Part shown: positions 10,937-22,069 of the stretch, one piece after another
How the letters are laid out: the number at the start of each line of letters is the position of its first letter
How positions within the stretch are numbered: position 1 is the first letter of the stretch
Assembly: GCA_039545355.1 (NCBI GenBank)
Contig: BCJJ01000020.1
Coordinates: 765,396 to 829,395, forward strand
Direction: 5' to 3'
DNA: 64,000 bases
DNA from: Trichosporon coremiiforme
Lineage: Eukaryota; Basidiomycota; Tremellomycetes; Trichosporonales; Trichosporonaceae
Made by a program: the position numbers and the translations under genes
The notes under the pieces: model-generated
Database searches by the model: none
What the model was told of the DNA's origin: nothing
What the model saw: the letters and a program-made list of their open reading frames with translations, nothing else

Positions 10937-13160
10937 ATGGTCTCACCCGATCTGAACAGTCATCCCCCACCGACAGTGCACTCAACCATGGCGCATGACA
11001 TATCTCAGCTTCCAGCCGGCCAAAGCTACGCTGGTGTGAATTATCTACCTCTCCAGCAATCCTCCCAGCTCCATGGCGCGCCCATGGTTGCAGGAGACGT
11101 GTTCAGCAACACGGGCACCACAGGGTCCACGATGCTGCTGGACACGCCGAACGGTTTTGATTACAATTTGCACGAGGTGAGGCACTTTGGCTCCCGTTGA
11201 CTGACCGCAGGGATCGTTTTCTGAACTTCCTCAAGGCATCTCACCCGCGCGTGCTTTAGGACCTGCTCCGACCCAGCTACAGCCGTTTGCGACGCCAAAT
11301 GGCGAGTCGACACCGACCCATGGCCCTTACAAGCCCTCCATGTTGCCATCCTCGGCGAGTAGCTCGGTGGACAACAGCAGCTCTGCAGAGCGGCCACGAC
11401 GCAAAATGGTGGCGGACACCAGTGACGATGAGGATAACGATTCTCCGACGAAGCGCGTTCGCGACCGTATCCCAACGTTCGACTCTGCCCAGCAAGGCGA
11501 ATCTCGAGCCCTCGGAGCTCGCAAGATCCAGCTCACAGTCAATCGACCGCCTCGCGCTCTCGCAAAGCCCGGAGCTGGTGGTCGCACGAGCGCTAAGTTC
11601 ACCAAGGTCGCAGAGGACCCTGGTGTCGAGGGCATCCCCCCGGGTCCCAGATCGACGGAGCGCCCATCTCAGTCCTTCGCGTGCATTATTGGCCAGGCCA
11701 TTCTCAAGTCTTCAGCGGGCGGACTGTCTCTAGAGCACATCTACCGATATGTGGAGACGGCGTATCCGTACTTCAAGACTGTGGACCAGTGGCGTAATTC
11801 TGTTCGTCACAATCTCTCGATCCACAAAATCTTCGTCACCATCCCCCGCACTGAGAAACACCCTCCTGGTAAAGGCGGTATCTGGGTGATCGACGACGAC
11901 GAGAAGATCCACTGGCCTTCTGAGGACAAGTTCATCAAGACGTTCCCCGTCTCGCATCCGCACCATGCAGTCTGTCGTCAGACGTTACACGAGCAGGCGA
12001 CGGAGAAGCGTAACCGGGAAAAGGCAGCTGCCGAGGGCCGCGTGTACGTACCAAAGCACAAAGGGAAGAAAGGTCGCGCAAAGGCACTGAAGAGTGAACT
12101 TGCGCCCTCTGCTCTGCCGTTGCCGCCTCCACCCCCTGCACCTCAGATGGCGTTTGTTCAGCAACCGCATATGTCGCTAGGTCAACAGCCGCAGGCGAGG
12201 ATGGCAGCTGCGCTGCTCCCGTCGTCTCCGCCCCGCTCGGCCGATCGTCAGTCACTCGACTTTGAGGACGACAGTGATTTCGTGCCCGTCGCGCCGCGGA
12301 AGTCACGTACTTCGGAGCTCGGTCCACCGGTGCCCTTGCCCCCTCCGCGCTTTGCGATGTCAGGAAGCGCGAGTTCCGACAAGGATGACGACGAGAACGT
12401 ATTCAGCAGTGGTCCGAAGCGTGTGAGACTTTCGCGGGCAGAGCCCTTATCGCCCATCATGGAGCAGCAGCCCATGACCTCGTCTTTCCTGCACGATGAT
12501 GATGACATGTTCCTCACGCCTGCCCGTGAGCGACCACAAAGCACAAACCTCCCTTCGAGCTCTCGTCACTTTACGTCGAGCGCCATGAAGACCCCAGCCC
12601 TTATTCAGACTTCGTCCTCCCCCACGTCCTCGCCCCTACCCCCAACCATCACTCGATCCTCTCACCACCCCAGCTCGTTACAACAGGCCTGGACTCAGGA
12701 TGACATGGTGAGGAGTAACATGTCTTCTTCGCCTCCCATCAAGCAGCTTGATGCGGCGTTTGACCTGAAGCCGATGCCAATGAAGCGTGACAGAGATCGT
12801 GAGGATGAAGGCACACCGCACTCGCTCGCCCCTCACGTGGATCGCTCGCATCCGAAGACTCCGGTCACGCGATCCTCGGCCGCTGCCGACCGCACTCCAC
12901 GCTTAGGGGGCTACAGGACGCCCGGGCTCATCCACAAGACGCCGCTGTCCTATGGCAGCCCCGCCCGCGCGCCGCCTTCGGCCTCTGCATTGCTGTCGAC
13001 GCCGATGTGGGAGATCAGCGGAGTGTTGGAGCGTATGAACGCAGCCGAGTCTCCCACCCGGACCCCCCGTACAGATGTCCCGCCAACTAGCCCGACGCAT
13101 TACTCTTTGAGTGACTGCGGTGACTCCCCAGTCGCCAAGCGTCGTAAAGTCGCTGCGTAA
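10937..13160 (+). CDS. Forkhead transcription factor (HCM1/FKH-like)
   Basis: Sequence-specific DNA-binding regulator. Two exons (10937-11176 and 11211-13160) with a 34-nt intron give 729 residues. The forkhead domain, in the middle of the N-terminal half, shows RPSQSFACIIGQAI, LSLEHIYRYVETAYPYFK, WRNSVRHNLSIHKIFV and KGGIWVIDDDEK; WRNSVRHNLS is the recognition-helix signature. Before it lies an acidic stretch (DTSDDEDNDSPTKRVRDR). After it come Lys/Arg-rich segments (KHKGKKGRAKALK) and a long Ser/Pro-rich tail with many TP and SP sites (TPRLGGYRTPGLIHKTPLSY), typical of cyclin-dependent-kinase-regulated forkheads. No FHA domain is seen, which favours an HCM1-like over an FKH1/2-like factor. 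A second in-frame ATG (MAHDISQLP) follows 17 codons after the first. Confidence 0.93.
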
Positions 13161-15378
13161 TTTCGGACTCTAGAGGAACGCAAAGAACTCCGGCCCACGC
13201 TCCGGCGCCGTAGTTAGTCACCTGCAGACTGCAATTAACCTCGAGAGTCCAAATCAAGTCCGCGCGTATCACACACGCATACGTGGCACGCAATCCATCT
13301 TGTCGCTACCTAGTACCTAGAATCAGCATCGCTCTGTTGTATAACACACGCACCTCGGTGCACGATCCACTTACCAGCCTGTCATCTACCCTGTCCATCC
13401 CGCCTCTTCCCGGCCCTGCCATGTAAACTAAGTAGTTAGCTCCCTTTCAGATGTCGCAATGGTGAAGAGTAAAAACATACAGTCGACCGTATGGATACGC
13501 CTGTGCCATGAACGATGCAACGGAATCTGCCTGAACTTGCGGGGGAAACGGCTTGGTTAGCTGATTAACTCGGGGCGCGCCCGTGCCATTGCTGCAGGCC
13601 AAGACGGCCGACTGGCCACCCGAATACATCCTCGGAAGAAGAGCGACGAATCGCGTGCTGAGCTGGGGCATCGCCGGCGGCATCCGGACTGAGCGTTGAG
13701 ACTCATGACACGCATAGATGCACTGTTGAAGTGTTCAGGGGCGGGCTGAAGGACCGAAGGACCGAGGGATAAGCGAAGGGGAAGGGTGGATGTAGCCATT
13801 GGTAACCGATGTGGGCAGCGCGTGACATCCGCGGTCTTACGTTGTCTGACTAACAACTAACACCCGATCTCGCGTTGGGCTTCGGAGATTCCGCAACGGG
13901 CGGACGAAGCGGATGCGCCGATCATCGCTGACAGAGGTCGGTCAGCTGATCAGCTGACCTGCCACACACGACCTAGTGCTCATATGTTCATCGCTACGCT
14001 ACTGCACTGGGGACCGGACCAAGCCCACTGCTAGCGTTGCAGTCGTACGCCTTCCAGAGCAGCAGAGCATTCCGCGCGATTCATGAAATGTGAACTGCAA
14101 AGGACGACCTCTGTTACTTGCAACCTAAAATAGTCCAGGGGAGGCGGGCCCGACACCGGTATTACGAGTACTGAGTACTGATGCTCACAACTAACTTCCT
14201 GACTATGAGATACAGCTGACGAAGCAATGGAAGGGAAGAAATGACTCAGCGCAACGCCTACAGAACGCCAGAGAATCATCCAGGCGCAGGCCAGGTGGTT
14301 CTCGCTATGCTCTGCACTCTTTGCTGTCCGCTGGGCCAGAGCGCTTGACGCATACGCCTGCCTGAGCTCAGATGCGATCTCAACGTTAACGAGCTTCCCG
14401 TATGCGCCCCAAGGACTCTGGCCGCAAATGGCAAGCCACTCTCATGAGCTAGCTGGCGATCGGCTCAAGAGCTTGGGAAATCAGAGCTAAAATATCCGAT
14501 GCCGGGCCGTGCCCACCCTGAAGGAGGAGACTGGCCAGAGCGCGTGCTGTGCTAGGCGTCGGGCACGAACACGTTTCCCCAGCGGTTCATCAGTCCTCTG
14601 TGCGCTGCAACGGTCAGTCTGACATGGACTGGGTGGGTGCTGCGAGGTCAGTTCGGCGCGCTGTTAGTGCTGCCCCGCATTCTCCTTGCATGGGACTTGA
14701 CCGATCCTGATCCTGATCCTGCGATCCGGCGGCTTGGGCGCAACACAAGTGCCATGGCGCAGCACCGTGCTCGGCAAAATAGGCCATCAACCTCCCCCAC
14801 CCCAAGTTGCCGAGGGGAACCAGCATGAGAAGCTCAAGTCAGGTGACTCGCATTGATAGCAGATAGGACGTCCCCAACGCTCAACGTCTGCTGACACTGT
14901 ACGGGCCTGACGTACACGTCGATCGACCTCGCTGTCGGGTTTGCGGCCGCCGAGCACGAGCCGGCGAAGGAGAGAGTCCTAGAATTCCAGAGCCCGTTTA
15001 GCGATGCGGCAACGGCACATCGGCACGACGACGGGTGGAGGGGGTGATGTTACCGCCGGCAACGGACTGGCACGGGTTTCATAATTTTGGAATAACCTTT
15101 CACTCGATTTCAGGCACCTCTCCTCGTCCCCGCATGGACTATTCTGCCCAAGCCTTGGGGAAGCCCGGTTCGCTCCATTGCCGACTGTTCACGACAGATG
15201 TCTGCTGCTTGCGAGCTGCGGCCTGAAGGCTTCAGGCGGGTCCTCTCCAGCCAAGCCGCTCAGGGATCAGGGATGTGCGGCTTGAGCTTTCACGAGGAAA
15301 AGTGCCTGACCACTGATCGCGACGCTGTCGGGCATTGAGATCGCTACCATTGCTCTCAAGCCCGACAACCGACAGGCG

Positions 15379-15410
15379 CCCTCGCCCTCCCCCTCGCCCT
15401 CCCCCTCGCC
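15379..15410. repeat. CCCTCG/CCCTCC pyrimidine repeat
   Basis: Alternating CCCTCG and CCCTCC units in the ADH promoter region, about 490 bp before the start codon. Strong C/T strand asymmetry. Confidence 0.8.
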
Positions 15411-15775
15411 CCCTCCCACTCTTCCACCGCTGCCGCACTCTGGCCAGCAACGGGCTCAAGCTCGAGGTACCGACACAGGAAAACAGACCTAGGAACCTAC
15501 ATACCTGGTCCCTCTGGCCCCTCTTGCTGTATATGGGACCCCAGAGTTGACCCCCCGCTCGGGTGATCTCGCCCCATCGGAGCCACCATCGATCCTCTCT
15601 TCTCAAGCGTCCTACCCCCGAACCGGAGAGAGTGTAAATGGAGGGAAGGCACAGGTGAATCGCCCTTCACATGCCTGTCGCGGGCCGTCGGTATCAGGCG
15701 GCTGCAGTCATACACGGGTTAGACGACCATCTGTCAGGCGACCGTCCAAACGCATAAATGATCTGCGCCGAAAGG

Positions 15776-15783
15776 TATAAATG
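15776..15783 (+). promoter_or_regulatory. TATA box of the ADH gene
   Basis: TATAAATG lies 118 nt before the ADH start codon, just upstream of a pyrimidine-rich stretch. Position and sequence fit a core promoter of a strongly expressed gene. Confidence 0.6.
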
Positions 15784-15860
15784 AGGCTGTCTGTTGCAAC
15801 CCAATCTCTTCCCCATCAGCTCAGCTCACCAGCTACTCTCGCATCTCTACACCCCAACCC

Positions 15861-15889
15861 CAACAACAACAACAACAACAACAACAACA
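15861..15889 (+). promoter_or_regulatory. (CAA)n leader next to the ADH start codon
   Basis: About nine CAA triplets end a few bases before the ADH ATG. Unstructured CAA leaders are known to favour ribosome scanning; the role here is inferred. Confidence 0.7.
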
Positions 15890-15893
15890 CACA

Positions 15894-17228
15894 ATGACCG
15901 TTGCCGGCCAGGAGGAGATCCCCAAGACCCAGCGCGCTGCCGTCTCTGACGACGCCTCTGGCTTCGAGATCCGCGAGATCCCCGTGACCCAGCCCGACGA
16001 CCTTGAGCCCGGACGCGCTCTCGTCAAGGTCCTCTACTCTGGTGTCTGCCACGTAAGTGTTTTGCCTCTCAGCGTCAGCGCCTGCTTGATTAGTCGACTC
16101 TGCTCGGGGCGGATCAGATCGCGCCGAAGTGACGCTGACATTCAGACTGACCTTCACGTCATCAAGGACGAGTGGCCCCTCAAGCCCAACCGCCCCAGCA
16201 TTGCTGGCCACGAGGGTGCCGGCATCATCGTTGCCATCAACGACCCCATCTCCAAGCTCAAGGTCGGCGACCGCGTCGGTATCAAGTGGATCGCCCACTC
16301 GTGCAACCAGTGCGACTACTGCATCTCTGGTGACGAGCCCCTCTGCGCCGAGGCCAAGTGCTCCGGCATCAACGCCGACGGCTCCTTCATGCAGTAGTAA
16401 GTGTCTCTTTCCACGCCCTCAGGGTCGCCGATCTATGCCGTCATTGGCAGGGTCAGCCGAGGTCAGCCACAGGTGGCGTTGTTTCACATTCCGACGCCTC
16501 CGTTGACGAGATCCCGCCCTCTCCTCTCCTCTCCCACAACTTGACGCTGACATGGCAGCTGCCCTGCCTACACCTCGCAGCTCACCAAGATCCCCGAAAA
16601 CATCCCCCTCGAGGAGGCCGCCCCCATCCTCTGCGCCGGTGTCACTGTCTACAAGGCGCTCAAGCGCGCCAACGTCAAGGCCGGCCAGTGGGTCGCCATC
16701 CCCGGTGCCGGTGGTGGTCTCGGTTCGCTCGCCCTCCAGTACGCCAAGTACATGGGTCTCTCCACCATTGCCATTGACACTGGTGCTGAGAAGAAGGCGC
16801 TTTGCGAGAAGCTCGGCGCTTCTGCCTGGGTCGATTTCAAGGAGACCAAGGACATTGTCTCCGCTATCAAGGCCGCCACCCCCGACGGTCTGGGTCCCCA
16901 GGCTGCCATCATCGCCTCCCCTATGCCCGAGGCTTACCTGATCGCTATGGAGTACATCCGCCCCTCTGGCACTGTCGTCGCAGTCGGCCTCCCCAAGGAG
17001 GGTGCCTACGTCAAGGCCGACGTCTTCTGGACCGTTGCCACCAACAAGACTCTTACCTCGTCTTACGTCGGCAACCGCAAGGACGCCAACGAGGCCCTCG
17101 AGATCGCCGCCGCCGGCCACGTCAAGTGTCCCATCAAGGTTGAGCCCTTCGACAACCTCCAGTCAGTCTACGACCGCATGGTTTCCGGCCAGCTTTCCGG
17201 CCGTGTCGTCCTTGACCTCTTCAAGTAA
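15894..17228 (+). CDS. Zinc-dependent alcohol dehydrogenase (ADH1 family)
   Basis: Medium-chain NAD-dependent alcohol dehydrogenase interconverting acetaldehyde and ethanol. Three exons (15894-16052, 16146-16396, 16559-17228) give 359 residues. Catalytic zinc ligands are visible in YSGVCHTDLHV and in GHEGAG. The structural-zinc cysteines are in SCNQCDYCISGDEPLC. The cofactor-binding Gly-rich segment is IPGAGGGLGSLALQYAK. No targeting peptide is seen, so a cytosolic enzyme is likely. Codon use is strongly biased to C-ending codons, more than in neighbouring genes, and together with the TATA box and CAA-rich leader suggests high expression. Substrate preference within the ADH1 family cannot be fixed from sequence. 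Confidence 0.95.
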
Positions 17229-17793
17229 AAGACTCACACACGTCGCGAACATACCGCTCAGGTCTGGTTTCTTTTTGGGGAATTTTGTGATTATCAAGGA
17301 AGAATAACGAAGATAACGAGAAGTAGCTAGGTTTTATATGAGTCAGAAGTGTCTATGCAGCCCATGTGCAGACCCGAACAGTTATGTACGAGTACCTGAC
17401 TGATTTTCTGCAAAGGTCGTTCATTCCGGTCGCAAATTCGGTTCAGCTGACAAGCGAGCATTGATCTGTGGGGAGGTCGCAATTGCTGTGGACGTCCTTA
17501 GTACACAGCCGCCAATTGTGCGGCCGCAAAGCCCTCTCACCGATGGTCGTCGGCCCCTTGCTATAGCTAGGCTCGCTAACAACCGTCCGAGAAATACAAG
17601 TATGTCCTAGATCCCGAGATCGATTGTCTACGCCCACAGACTATACATGTGCACACGGCTCGTGAGCGCGACGAGGACTTTCTCGGGGTGAGTCGAACAT
17701 TGCGGGCACTCCCAAGACATTACCAACTTATGAACACTGCATTAACCCGTCTGTAAGAGTACATATTCTTGCCTGGCTATCTATGGAAAGCTC
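17229..17793. other. Spacer between convergent ADH and acid phosphatase genes
   Basis: About 565 bp between two stop codons. Holds the two 3' ends; nothing else recognised. Confidence 0.5.
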
Positions 17794-19653
17794 CTACTCC
17801 TTCACAATCCACAGATGGTCGCCAAGCTGACCGTCCTTGGCCTTGACAAACTCCCAGAGCGTGTGAGTTTGGTTCTTGACATTGATCTTGCCCAAGCCCC
17901 AGTTCTCCTGGTCAAGAACGGCGGTGAAGTTGGCCCACTCGCCCTTATGGGTCGAGTGGCTCTCCATCATACCGGCCTGCCCGTTCACAAGATGGATGAG
18001 ACTGTCCTTGCACGTCTTGTAGGTGTTGTTGCCGATGACGTTGTCCATGTTGATCGTGCCGTTCTTGCCCAGAGGGTACATGCGCTCGTACCAGTGGATG
18101 TGACCGCCAATGTAGACGTCCACGCCGTACTCGAGGAGAATGTCCTCGAAAGCATTGCGGACGTTGACCTGGTACTTGGACACCTCGGTCGAGTACATAG
18201 GGCGGTGGGAGAGGACAAAGATCCACGGGGTTTTCTTGCGGTCGACCTTGGCAAGATCGTTGCGCAGCCACTGGATTTGCTCGTAGTTTGCGTTGTCCGT
18301 GTACGAGCCGTTGATGTGGCCAAAGGGTCCGGCGTCGGTCAGGTATGTCTCGTTTCGGAGGGGGTGGCCTTCCTTGCCTTTCATGTCGGCAATGAATGGC
18401 CACGACGGCGAGCTGAAGTAGTCGGTCTCGGTCGAAAGGGTCACAAAGTGCGCAAGACCGTAGTTATGACTGTACCAGAAGTTGTTCTGGCCACCAGGGC
18501 GGTTCAGCTCGGCGTTTCCAGGCATGTGGAAGCGGTGCTGGTACGCGGTGTAGTTGCGCTGCGAGGGCGGGCACGAGTAGTAGTTCAGCTTTGACTTGTC
18601 CGCGTGCGCGCCGGGCGGGAGGTCGTCTTCCAAAATAGCCGTGACCTCGTTATTCGGTCCATCGAACTCGGCGCAGGCCGCCTCGTGGTTGCCAGGAGCG
18701 ACCATGTAGGGGACGTGCTTCGTGATGGGGTTCATGAACTGCGACCAGAGATCCCAGTTCGTCTCGTACATCGTGGAGATATCGCCTCCATTGGGACCAC
18801 CTTGGCTGGGAATCTCGCCCTCCGGGACGGGAATGTAATATTCGTCGCTGTCAATCTTGCCACCGGGCAGAGTCGACTGGGAACCGTTGTAGCACAGGTC
18901 CCAGGCCTTTGGGCCCTCGAGAACACAAGGAGTGATACCGGCGAACCACTGGTCGGCATAAGAAATGTCTCCTCCGTGCCATACGAACGACATGCCGTCA
19001 GCGACGCTGTCGACCAGGCGAAGATGGGTGTCTCTCGCATTCGTGTAGCCCATGTCGCACACGACGCCGACGCTGAACTCTCCCGGCGTGCCCGCGGCGG
19101 GGGCAGTCTTGAAGCTCAAGACTTCAGAGGGCTCGGTGCCATTGCCGCCGGGAATTTGGTAGTAGTAGGTTTTGCCAGGCTTAAGGTGGGTGACCGGGAC
19201 CTCGTGGAAGAACTGGGAGCACTGTGTGACCTCGGCCATGGAGCAGGGCGGTGTGCGGTCGTAGCCGTCATCAGCGATCGTTCCTTGCGGAACTTACGTG
19301 TGGGTGATGCCTTTGGCGACACGCTTGAGTTTGTCCTTGAATTCGCCGTAAAAGACACGGGGGTCTTCGCCGATGCCGAAGGGCGTCTGGAAGTGAATAT
19401 TCATTCCACCCGGCCAGAACGCGGTCGAGATGACGTTGATGTTGTTCGTGACCTCGCCGTGGGGGCGGACTGCAGGCGGCTCGCGCAGGCGCCTGTAACC
19501 AGTGCCATTTCCTTTGACTGAGTGATCGACGAGGTCGCCAATGGGGACTTCGGGACCGTTGTAGGGATACGCAGTGTCGACATCACGCTTGTCCTGCGCA
19601 GGCGCCGCCGAGGCGAGCGCCGCCAACAGACCAAATGCGATCACGTTCAGCAT
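17794..19653 (-). CDS. Secreted purple acid phosphatase (metallophosphoesterase) with an abnormal splice acceptor
   Basis: Metal-dependent acid phosphatase releasing phosphate outside the cell or in the vacuole. It starts at the ATG at 19653 with the signal peptide MLNVIAFGLLAALASAAPA. All metal-binding blocks are present in order: CDMGYTN, WHGGDISYADQW, VAPGNHEAA, SHRPMYS and GGHIHWYERMYP. Several N-glycosylation sequons are visible. The coding sequence is interrupted in frame by TAA just after GITHT. Removing 19265-19297 (33 nt, GTAAGT donor, CTGAT/TGAC branch-like site) restores HT|YDRTPPCS exactly as in relatives and gives 608 residues, but that intron ends in GG, not AG. No AG acceptor in range keeps the frame. 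A TATAAG sits about 50 nt upstream of the start. Intact function depends on this junction. Confidence 0.9.
19265..19297 (-). other. Putative 33-nt intron with GT-GG ends
   Basis: Donor GTAAGT at 19297, branch-like GCTGATGAC, terminal GG at 19265-19266. Its length is a multiple of three and it contains one in-frame stop (TAA). A 33-nt intron with normal AG ends occurs in the neighbouring lectin gene (21195-21227), so the size is normal for this genome. Confidence 0.6.
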
Positions 19654-21042
19654 AGTACCGAGAGTCAGTTGCTGCAGACCCACTGCTGCAGTTGCTTCTT
19701 ATATCAGAGAACCTAGTCTTTCCAGTGTGTTTCCCTCCATCCTCACGTGCGACATACGTTAGTCGATCGATCATCGGTGACATGGTTAGCTTACGGCGAC
19801 TTCATGGTAGCCCCAAGATGAGATGGCCCATTGGCAGGGCTGTGAGTGAGTGAGCACGTTTCCAACATACCACTTTCCGGTCTATTTAGCGTTTACGATA
19901 GAGAGCTGATGGTGAAATGGAGAAATGAACAGTCACGGATTGGTGGCAGACATTCACACGTGCGTCAACGAACGCGGGCTGATGTTATTTCCAGGGCTGA
20001 GCAGCCGCACTGGATGACCATCGTAAACCCTGTGATTCGAGGGACGACCGAGTAGTCTGACAGCACCGCATGTGCGTGTGACTGGTGAAAACGCCTGCCT
20101 GGCCAATGCATAGGGCATGTGACAAAGTCACCCGATTCAGCAGACGATGTGTGGACCGAGCCAGCGAGTTACGTAACGCGTGATACAACGCCGAGCGACA
20201 TCCGAGCGCCGCTTCCTCGTCCGCCGGGAGTAGGTGGGAATACGAGGGATATAATGTGGATCCGAGAGCTACTGCAGGATCTTAGTGCAGCGCGAAGTTG
20301 AAGCGAAGACAGAGATTGCTGCCGCAGCATCGTCATGCTCCAGTGTCTGTTCATCCTGTTATAGACATTCGCCCGGATCCGCCTGGTCTTGGTGCATCGC
20401 ATAGGTTCTCTATTGCATTCCCTAGATCCTTTCCTGGCAGACGTTACTTACCACAGTGATGATCTTTTAACAGACAGCCCACGGCCTCCTCCTGGAGTCT
20501 AAGGAATGGAAGCGAGTGTCCTGTCGCTCGGAACCTCAGCAATCGCATACCACCGAAAGGAATGCAGAGTCCCCCTCTTCGGCTGTGGCAATTGAAGTTT
20601 CCCGTGTTTCCCTCTCGCCGAATGACGCAGTCTCGTGGCTATGCAGATGTCGTCTGATCCGAACCCGTGCAATAAATGGGCCAAGACCCGAACCAGACAT
20701 CGACCTGCTGCCAGTCCGCCTGGGACTTCCGCGGCTCAAGAGGGACGAAGATATAGGGTAGGGGCAAGCGAGCAGCCAGAGTCTGTGAAGTGCCGTGCCT
20801 CCCCTCTGTCAAGAATAGACCGAGCCTGTGCTGCCAAAGATCTCGATGGCACATGTCGAGGAGAAAGCTTCGTAGCACTCGAACGCATTCCATTCCAGCG
20901 CTATGGTGTTGCGCAGGAGCTTGGCCGGATCCGTAGGCACCCTTGAGGTTTGGCTGTCGACAGCCATATAAGGCGGATGCTCGGGTTATGGACTGCGCCT
21001 CCTCACAAGGATTCCGCTCTCACTGCCTACGAACGTCACACC
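19654..21042. promoter_or_regulatory. Divergent region, acid phosphatase / lectin
   Basis: About 1.4 kb with both promoters. A TATAAG at 20967-20972 lies 76 nt before the lectin start. No further gene recognised. Confidence 0.5.
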
Positions 21043-21658
21043 ATGTTCTCAAAGTCCCTCCTCCTCGTCGCTTTTGCTAGTCTCGTATCGGCGCAATGCG
21101 CCCCCAAGGGTACTACTCTTCACCCGAACGGCGACACCTCCAAGTGCCTTGACGTCCGAGGCGCTCAGTTTGCCGACGGAACCCCTGTTCAGATGTTAGT
21201 GGTCTGCGCGGTGAATGCTGACAGAAGCTATGACTGTAACGGCACTGGTGCCCAGAATTGGGTGCTCAACCGTGGCAACGGCAAGGTGCAAGTCGCCGGT
21301 ACCAACTTCTGTCTCGATGCTGGCTCCAGTGAGTACTTGCTGCTCGAACAAGCGACTGACCCTCAAGACCCTGGAAACGGCGTGAAGATGAAGATCTGGC
21401 AGTGCTACGACAACCTTCCTGCCCAACAGTGGTTCTACACTGGTGACAACCGTGTGGCACTCACCAACCAAGGTTTCTGCCTCGATCTCACCAACGGTAT
21501 GTTTCGCGATCTTTTTGAGACTGACGGGGAACGCAGGCGTAAAGACGAACGGGAATGTCATGCAGACCTGGCAGTGCACCACGGGCAACACCAACCAGGT
21601 GTGGACGTCGGACCCCACCGTTCAGCGGCGCTCCATGCGCTACTCTCAGAACAAGTGA
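21043..21658 (+). CDS. Small secreted ricin-B-type beta-trefoil lectin (CBM13-like)
   Basis: Predicted extracellular carbohydrate-binding protein, not linked to a catalytic domain. Four exons (21043-21194, 21228-21328, 21368-21496, 21537-21658) with introns of 33, 39 and 40 nt give 167 residues. The signal peptide is MFSKSLLLVAFASLVSA. The mature part has the three-fold repeated trefoil pattern: KCLDVRGAQFADGTPVQIYD with NGTGAQNWVL, FCLDAGSNPGNGVKMKIWQ with PAQQWFY, and FCLDLTNGVKTNGNVMQTWQ with NTNQVWT. Each repeat has the QxW signature and a conserved Cys. It is a single-domain lectin; ligand sugar unknown. It could serve in cell-wall or host/substrate glycan binding. Confidence 0.9.
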
Positions 21659-22069
21659 AGTACCAATAATCCAATGATATAGTTTACCGTAGCAGCTACC
21701 GTATATTTGATCAGGACAATGAACACTGAGTGACTCTTCCATGCCAACATCGAAGCGCTTTGAACATATGCATTAGTTCAGATCCAAATCGTTCGCCACC
21801 CAGGCACGGAGACATCAAGGGCTAGCCAGGCACAACAAATGAGAGAATCAGCGGAGCCCCAGATGAGGTCGCTTCAGCGAACCGTGCACTTGTCCTAACG
21901 GTCGCGTCTGCGCGTCTGGCGCCCAACGGCCAGCACACCCCTCAGCCGGTCCCATATCCGACGCATTTGACTCTACCAGTCCCGTCATCCCCCACACACC
22001 ACGCCACCAACACCGTTCAGAACCGTGTCCTTCCTCCCACTCTTACCCTCATCCCCATCAGCTTCGAGC

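Larger units (their letters stand above)
13161..15893. other. 2.7-kb spacer between forkhead and ADH genes
   Basis: Contains the 3' flank of the forkhead gene and the ADH promoter. I see no convincing gene. A GC-skewed CCCTCG repeat and a TATA box lie at the ADH end. Confidence 0.5.

Noticed and set aside
22025..22069. Upstream extension of the F-box protein
   Set aside because: That frame begins with GTG, not ATG; the first ATG in frame is at 22070.
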